A stretch of 64,000 bases of DNA from Hypoxylon rubiginosum (taxonomy: Eukaryota > Ascomycota > Sordariomycetes > Xylariales > Hypoxylaceae), in the NCBI GenBank assembly GCA_902806565.1, contig CADCXA010000027.1:2108001-2172000 (forward strand), written 5' to 3'. This document shows, piece after piece, positions 57,030 through 64,000 of this stretch. The notes beneath the pieces are model-generated. The model had not been told where the DNA came from. It did no database searches and saw nothing but the letters and a program-made list of their open reading frames with translations. The position numbers were made by a program, and so were the translations under genes. Positions within the stretch are counted from its first letter, which is position 1. Each line of letters starts with the position of its first letter.

Positions 57030-58562
57030 TCACTCATCCCAATCTACTTCATACAGCCCTTCCTCCCTCTGCGTGCTGATCCACTCCTCGCTTGCTAGAC
57101 CCTTTAGAAAACGCCGCTGGAGGTCGGCGCTGTCCTTGTGAAAGTCGCACGCGTAGTCACACACAGGGGTGTTGTTCTCTCCGAAATAATTACAGATAAG
57201 CTTATGGCGGCAGGCATTTACACTCTCGCAGTATACCGCCAAGGCCTGAAGGCTTTTGGCGCGTGCTTCGAAGTTGTTATTCGGTACCTGTGCGCGGTCT
57301 CGCACAATTAGACTGCTGACTCGGTCCCGGTCCTCACGACTGTAGTATAGAAAGCAGTATGCCGCGTTGCCGTCGCGCCCAGCCCGTCCGGCTTCTTGGT
57401 AGTAGCCTTCGAAGGACTTGGGCAGCCGCCAGTGCACTACAAACCGGACGTTATTCTTGTCGATGCCCATTCCGAATGCGGTTGTGGCTACTATTATATC
57501 GTAGCCAGGTTCGTTAGAAATCCACTTGGAGAGGATTTGCTCTTTAGTGTCCTTGGTGAGTCTGGCATGAAATGGCTGAGCTCCGATACCTTCCTGTCTT
57601 AGCTGTGACGCAAGGTTATCGCACTCGTCTCGTGAAATGGTATAGATAATACCGGGGACGTTGTCGACACGCTCCCCTAAGGCAGTAAGCTCGTTTTTCC
57701 GTCGATCGTCGGCTCTGCGTTGATATACACCACGAATCCACTTGAGAAAATCTTCTAGTCGCGAATCATCTTCGTCCCGTGTATAACGAATCTCAAAATG
57801 GAGATTTGGACGATGGGCCGTCATCGTAAATGTCTTCAACCTCTGCGGGTTCGTGTTTAATCCGAGGACGGAGAGCACATCTTCCCGTACCTGGCCATTG
57901 GCAGTTGCTGTTAAGCACATGATGGGCACATCAGGGAAGGATTCTCGAAACCAGGCGAGCCTCTTGAAATCTTTACGGAAGTCGTGGCCCCATTCCGAGA
58001 TGCAGTGGGCTTCGTCAATAACGATGCGTGCCAGCTCTCGTTGTTCGTGAACCACCCATAACCGGTCTCGAAAGCGGTCCTGAGCACATAGTTCCGGGGT
58101 GACATATAAGAGGCGGGTGCGTGGGTGCCCGGTCCTTAGGTCGTTCATGATACGGTCCTTCTCGGGCAAAGGTGTGTTGCTGTTCAGCGAGCTAGCGTTG
58201 ATATCGGCAGCCCGGAGAGCTTCCACCTGGTTCATCATGAGACTCAACAGTGGCGACACGACAATGGTAACTGCATCCTAGTGTGAGTCTAAATCTAGAA
58301 TATGGGGATGGAGGCGGGGAAACAAAGAGTAAAATGGGGTTGGAACCGGGAACATACTGCCCTGGTCCACTACCGCAGGAAGCTGGAAGCATAAGCTCTT
58401 GCCGAAGGACGTGGCTGCTTGAACAAAGACATCGTTGCCATCTAGTGCAGCTTGTATGATCTCTCGCTGGAAAGGACGAAAGTTGGCCTTGCTGAACTGC
58501 CGACGTAGTGTGAATTCGAGGTCCGGGAATATGAATGAGTTGGATCGAACTAGAGCAGGCAT
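57030..58562 (-). CDS. RecQ-family DNA helicase, short form
   Basis: The spliced protein has 481 residues and is a 3'-5' DNA helicase core. It has motif 0 (FRPFQREII), Walker A (ATSFGKSLCFQLPA, about 50-63), DEAH at 154-157, motif III CLTATAN, motif IV GIIYTISRDECD, motif V ATTAFGMGIDK and motif VI YYQEAGRAGRDG. A RecQ zinc-binding region follows (CRHKLICNYFG...CDYAC). It stops there, without the RQC winged-helix and HRDC domains of QDE3/SGS1-type proteins. Exons on the - strand are 58562-58358 and 58270-57030. The intron uses a GTATGT donor and GCAG acceptor, which restores VVDQGITIVVSPLLSLM. It may act in DNA repair or at repeats; the exact RecQ subgroup is unclear. Confidence 0.92.
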
Positions 58563-60479
58563 TTTGTAGTATTTTCTTTGAATGCCATTCCAAATGGACT
58601 GAGGTGTTGTAGCGGTTTATACGACATAGGACCTTGGCTAGGTTTCTAGACGTTGATAGTCTACTCTTGCTCCCTTAGGGGAAGATGCAGATTGGACATG
58701 TAAGTTATTTGGATTCGCAGTTAGACTTCATACCACAACCGGATGATGGTCGGTATCTCGGTATCTGGGCATGTCTAATGAGTCCTAGCTTATATCATGC
58801 CAACACTATCCATTTGAGGGGGTATGTCATCGGTTGATGGTAGGATATAGATTGTATGCAAGCAAGAGTAAGGCTAGGGTCGAGGTTGAGTCAAGACCAA
58901 GTCGAGGTAAACTTAATTCCACCCACGACGAATAATTAAGTTTAGGTGCCTGGGTCTACCTTAAGTTAGGTAGTCTTTACTGTTCACCTTCCTAGCAAGA
59001 AACGATATACTATCCTTCGACTACCTAGGTGCCCTGGTGGTTTGCTTTCTTGTAAGTCTAGCTCTATTTTAAGGCTCTGTTTCCCTCTTCCTTCCCGTCG
59101 CGATTTCTATTGCCTTATCCTTGATTACCTGATTGTCAGGTCGCGTCGAAAAGCTCCACTGTCGCGTGGGAACATGGAACGTGCCTTGCATCTTCAGGCA
59201 GGCTAATTGGATCTTAGGGCAATGCCTGGTCCGTGCATGCAAGATTTAGTGACACGCCTAGCACGCCCTAGCGTCCTTCTTTTAGCTAACCGGCCTACCA
59301 GCAGCCGGCGACTAGCGACCGGCCGACGCCACAACTGTAAGGTACGGATTATAGGGAGAACTTTAAATCCTTTTAGGTCATCATACCGTCTAAACTAATT
59401 AACCAGATAAGACGAAAAAATTAATGACATAGAATCGAACATCAGAATAGCGTCCAAAACATGTGACTTGCTCACAATGCGATGGGTAAGGTTCGCGTAA
59501 ACAGCTCTAATTTTGGGATCCCTACTGAATCACACCCATACAGCCCAGACTAGAGGAAAGAAAAAAAAAAGGACAAGGGTCAATGCTCCTGTGGTCTCGA
59601 GCGAGTTAAGACATCTCACAAACAGGGGAAACCCCAAGCGCCGACCCCACTATCTTCTTATTCGCCCACACCAACTTTCCCCTTTTTGTTGTCACACACG
59701 CCCTTCTCCCATCTTCCACTGTGGATGAAATATCACACGCCCACCGTGTCGCTGTCGACCCCCTCCCCCGTCCCGTCCCCCTTCTAATGGTCAATCATTA
59801 GTGACAAAGAAGAAAAAACCCCTTCCATTCGGCTGGTGCCCAAGGCTCTGATCCCTTGTGTCTTCCGTAAAAGGTTGCGCCGCACGCTGTGCCTGCTCGA
59901 CCCCCTACAACCGCCTGAAAGAGCTCTAAGGAGCAACCCAAGACTGGACCAAGGAACGGGGGGCTCCATACGATTTTCTGCACTCTTCAACGACATCGGT
60001 GCTTCACCCTTTCCACTGGACCTGGACGTGTTTCAACTTTCGAAAGCCTTTCACATTCGATGCCAAGAGTACGAGTCGAAACACCTCTCACCCTACTCAC
60101 AACTCTGCCTCTGCCTCTTCTTACATCCGATACCATGCGTCCACAGGGTCCTTCCTGAAGCCAAAGGACAAGCCAAAAGCCGATTTTGCGCTTTCGAGTT
60201 TCGCCCATTATCGAATTCGTCCTTTCTCCTAGTCAATTTGGTATCTGACTACGAAGTACCATGAGCGCAGTTGCGTCGCCTCTCCCATTGACCTTTCTTG
60301 CCCAATAGATATACCTATTTTTTTTAATTGTTATTTACCCTCTGAGGGATTCGTCTGGCCGACACATTTGCAACCCCCGATCCGCTCAACAATCCACCTC
60401 GTCTCCCAGTCTCCCATTCTCCCATTCGAATACGATATTTTTACCTAGTAACCCGGTAACCATCCAAATCCCCGTTGCT
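58563..60479. promoter_or_regulatory. Divergent region between RecQ and SOG2, long SOG2 leader
   Basis: About 1.9 kb without a supported gene. The part from about 59,600 to 60,470 is CT-rich, as in long fungal leaders, and contains a 142-codon ORF (59836-60264) with no motif. A long SOG2 5' UTR with upstream ORFs is plausible. CTAGGT/ACCTAGG words are frequent at 58,940-59,040. Confidence 0.5.
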
Positions 60480-63400
60480 ATGGAGGTCGCGTTGGGCGGC
60501 ATGGCTGCTACCATCATATCGCCTCAATCGTCAACCTCGAGAAATCTACCCCCGAACCTATCTCAAGGGATGAGAAGAATACCACCCGTCGCCGCAATGC
60601 CTCCTCCGCCTCCGCCTCCACCGATACCCGAGCAATACAGCATGTCTAGCAGTAGCTCTGGCTCTATGTTGTCTGCAACCGCTCCATTATCTGCCGGTCA
60701 AGTCATTGCTCTCGCCAGGGAAGCCATGAACGACGCTCTGCAGGAGAACGAGACCCAAGCAGCCGAAGCCAGCGGTGTTAGCACCGAGCTCAAACCCGGT
60801 GTCACCATTGACCTTAGCCGGAAGAATATTCAGGGACTGCCAGATGAAGTGGTAGATATAATCAAGAATGAATTGGAAAGGTCAGTTGCCGCCCCTTCGG
60901 GTGTCTTATTGCCTGGTCGTACGCTGACATGACCTACTTCCATATAGATTGGCGCTTTCTCACAACAAGCTATCATCCTTACCGGCTAGGTTTTCGGAGT
61001 GCACACATCTGCGCTATCTCAATTTGAGGGCCAACTTAATTAAAGAGTTCCCTTTATCGGTAATTTACTCTCACCTTTCCTGGCCTTGTTGACCGTTTGT
61101 CTCACCGTGTTCCAGCTCTGCGACATTAAATCTCTGGAAATATTGGATATGGGGAGAAACAGGATCCGCGTGCTACCTCCCGAGATTGCGAAGCTGAACT
61201 CGCTTAAGGTGCTTGCCTTACAAAAGAATCGGATAGAGGAGCTTCCACTTTGCTTAGCTGATATGGTCTCTTTACAAATGCTGAGGCTAGACGGAAATAA
61301 CATAACCTTCCCCCCTAAGGAGGTGCTACAGGTGGTTCAAGCTAGCAGTCCTCCCAATGAAGGGTTTCTGGAAAAGAGCGAGATAACCGAACTTACCGTC
61401 ACGGCGCATATTAAAAAGTTTCTGAAACAGAAGTCGCAGAGCATGAATGGAAAAGAGAAGGAGGGCGAAAATGGTGGAGATGAGCTTAGCGACGGAATCG
61501 AAACGCCTCGGATGCCTATCAGAAGGGTAGTCAGTGGTCGCTTTCCCATCCGAGTAAATGGCAGCGATGTATCAGATCCTCGATCCCCGGCCATACTCCG
61601 ACCACCGCCAATACCATCCAGATCGCACGCTCGGGGTCTCTCTCAACAGAACACAGCCATTCGCAGGCCCGGCGTTATGCCTCTCACCATTGGTAATCCT
61701 AATGAGAGATTACGTTCCAATAGTGAGACCCTGCTACAAGCGAGGGCAGAACGTCCCTCCGATCGAAACCGACGTATGGGTATTGTATCGAGAAAAGCGA
61801 GCGAGCTCGGCACCTTGGATGAGGGCCAAGCGAACAACAGATTCAGTCACTACCGAGGCTTGAGCCACGGCTCGTCCATGACAGGCCACTTGAATCCTAA
61901 CGCCTCGGCCGTTATCAGCCCTAATAGTCCAGCCGAACCACTACTACATCGACCAAATTACGTACGACGCCTTTCTGTCCTACCAGAACAAAGACGGGAA
62001 TCGAAGGTTTTCGACTCCATTCTCGAGTCCGCCAAAGGCATTCTCTACGCTATCTTCCAGATCCACCCAATGATACAGCTTTTTACCAGACTCACCAACG
62101 ATGGTACCACAAAGCGGTCAAGTCTCGAGATCGTCTTTTATAATACAAATTTCCACATCGAGCAACTGGAACAGGAGATTCAAAAGCACGAGTTCGCCAC
62201 GGAGAATGGCCCCTACGCCCCGCGTGAAAACGAGAACGTTCAGAGAGCTGTTCTGACATTGATTAACGCCTACAGTCATATTTGCTCGCTGCTAATGGAC
62301 AATATGGACACCATCGTCGATAATGGAGATCCCCGTTACATCCGTACGATGATGATGTTACTTTATCACAGCATCATGGAACTTCGTGTAACTGCTAATG
62401 AGATATCTGCGGCTGGTTCTGGGCCTGTATTCAGCCAGGGATATTACCGACCAGAAATGAATCGACCAGCAATTGAAGATACGATTAGGGCTCATTCGCG
62501 GGAAAGTTCTATGACGCCTACGATAGAGCGACCTAGCCCAGCCAGCCGACAACGACCGGGAGCTTTTGTCCATAATCCCAGCAATCTCCGCGTAGCAACG
62601 GACATGTCAGTTCCCTATATCAACGGGACTGGTCGAATGGCACAGATCACCTCCGCAACGCCCCGGTCCGGGGAGTCTTTCGCATCTTCGAATCCAGACC
62701 TGAAGTATTCTACCGACTTTACTGCAGATGAACGCCTCTTCGAGAAGATATATCTATCGTTGCAAAATTCGTCGGATCTGGTCATGCGCATTCTCCCCAA
62801 TATCAATCAACAGTTTGCCCTCTATAGGCGTAATGCCGAAAACCAACGAGCTCCAGATACCATTGTACATTGCTGGAGGAGCCTCATTGGAAAATGTTCG
62901 ATCGCTATCGGCGACACGGAACGCCTCAAGGATCGTCTGTCCATAATTAAATTAAAAGAGCCTGGTGTTCGCACGGATCCCTTCTTCTGGAGTCTCTGCA
63001 AGAGTTTCATCGACTCTTGGGCTGAGTTCGGAAATAGGTTGAGGTCCTCTATGGAGCAAGTATCGCTTCCACTGGATATTAGAACCAGACTGCGACCTAT
63101 TCAAATCGGCGTGAAAGAGACCAATCACCTCATCATGACCTCCCCGTGGGCATACCTCCTTCGACATGCCGGCAATATGATAGACGCATCTAATCACTAC
63201 TCACCTAATCACTATTCGTCTGGCTCCGCAGCTACTCAAATGCAAATGCCTATGACTCCTCAGAGCGCCGCTCTAGGACCAGCTGTGCAGGCAACCGTGC
63301 CATCGACACCACAGAGCGCGTCGTTTGCCAACGCCTTTAACGGGAACGTTTTCGAAAGGGCCGACGCACTAATATCGATGGGAGGTATAGGAAGTATATC

Positions 63401-63569
63401 GCTGTCACGTACCGGGACGATGAATAGTGTTTCTCTAAACTCGTCATTTTCCTCGACAACTTCGTCGCAGGATGATCGTCAGGGTCTATCGACCATGTTG
63501 AGTCCTAACGGGAACGCCGGCCCTGCTACTTCTTACCGGCATAATGGGCTAAACAAACCCTCATTCTAG
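60480..63569 (+). CDS. SOG2: RAM signalling pathway leucine-rich-repeat protein SOG2
   Basis: SOG2 is a scaffold of the RAM network (with the NDR kinase Cbk1/Cot1, Mob2, Kic1, Hym1 and Tao3), which controls polar growth and cell separation. The spliced protein of 988 residues has an N-terminal run of eight prolines (41-48). Leucine-rich repeats (about 108-230) include IDLSRKNIQGLPDEVV, LALSHNKLSSLPARF, LRYLNLRANLIKEFP, LDMGRNRIRVLPPEI and LALQKNRIEELP. A long Sog2 domain with Ser-rich linkers and the end SSTTSSQDDRQGLSTML follow. Exons are 60480-60880, 60948-61059 and 61116-63569; both introns fall within the LRR region and phases join exactly. Confidence 0.94.
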
Positions 63570-64000
63570 GCAAATTGGGCCAGACCGTTGCGCCGATAGA
63601 TGCGCTACGCCCTCCTACACTCCCATACGCTCTAGAAAGGGATGACTGTTTCGACTATCTGACCAATTTGTTAAGCTGGGATGTACATTGAGGAGCTCCA
63701 GCACTAGGACGACCCAGAACCCCAAGCTGAAAGAATTTTTGGATTGCGCGCCGGCTCCGCTCAAGGCCTTTTCTCTTCTATCTGATCTAAATCTGTTACA
63801 TACATGTACTGCATCCTGGACATACCGAACACAAAATGGCGTACCCTTCTTTGCTTTTCCGCTAGGCGTTGGGGAGAAACACAAGATAAGCCACAAGCGC
63901 TTCTGACGGTTCTCTACTTGAAAGAAAATCCACTCGGGTAACGCATGGAACCGGTGTTTTGATAATACCAATCAATATATGTCAATTATAATGTCTGAAT
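63570..64000. other. 3' flank of SOG2
   Basis: No supported gene within the window. A 118-codon - strand ORF (63615-63971) has no motif or splice support. Confidence 0.5.

Noticed and set aside
59836..60264. 142-codon ORF upstream of SOG2
   Set aside because: The region is CT-rich leader-like DNA, the peptide has no family features and it more likely belongs to the SOG2 5' UTR or promoter.

Overview
The window comes from the nuclear genome of a filamentous ascomycete (Pezizomycotina, most likely a Sordariomycete or close relative). The evidence is short introns of about 50-130 bp with GTAAGT/GTATGT donors and CTAAC/CTGAC branch sites, fungal-only protein families (SOG2, Clr5-ankyrin, NACHT proteins with a fungal N-terminal domain, LHS1 ending in HDEL), and a block of transposon DNA mutated to almost pure A+T in the way repeat-induced point mutation (RIP) does it.

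Region 1 (1 to about 17,580) is an extreme AT-rich isochore with no intact gene. It is not random sequence. A Ty3/gypsy reverse transcriptase relic can be read on the + strand at 2841-3422. A full-length Ty1/copia element lies on the - strand at 11,764-17,547, with two 171-bp LTRs, an exact 5-bp target duplication (AGTTT) and a recognisable pol C terminus. The isochore ends about 30 bp beyond the copia element.

Region 2 (17,580-22,831) is transitional. It holds an intergenic stretch with an inverted minisatellite and a large Clr5-domain/ankyrin-repeat gene next to the RIP block.

Region 3 (22,832-64,000) is ordinary gene-rich euchromatin. In order it holds RPS5 (+), a GNAT acetyltransferase (-), a short-chain dehydrogenase (-), the ER Hsp70 LHS1/HYOU1 (+), a secreted pepsin-like aspartic protease (+), an unrecognised coiled-coil protein (-), a BRD8-like bromodomain protein (+), an AT-hook nuclear protein (+), a NACHT/STAND NLR-like protein (+), a small two-span membrane protein (+), a RING/TRAF zinc-finger protein (-), the enoyl-CoA reductase TSC13 (+), a BLOC-1 subunit 1-like protein (-), a short RecQ helicase (-) and the RAM-pathway scaffold SOG2 (+).

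The genes do not form a metabolic cluster or an operon-like system. Most are housekeeping (translation, ER folding, very-long-chain fatty acid elongation, chromatin, endosomal trafficking, morphogenesis signalling). Two (Clr5-ankyrin and NACHT) belong to fast-evolving families linked to self/non-self recognition. I did not find a clearly undescribed system. The most informative structure is the RIP-fossilised copia and gypsy DNA and its sharp border.
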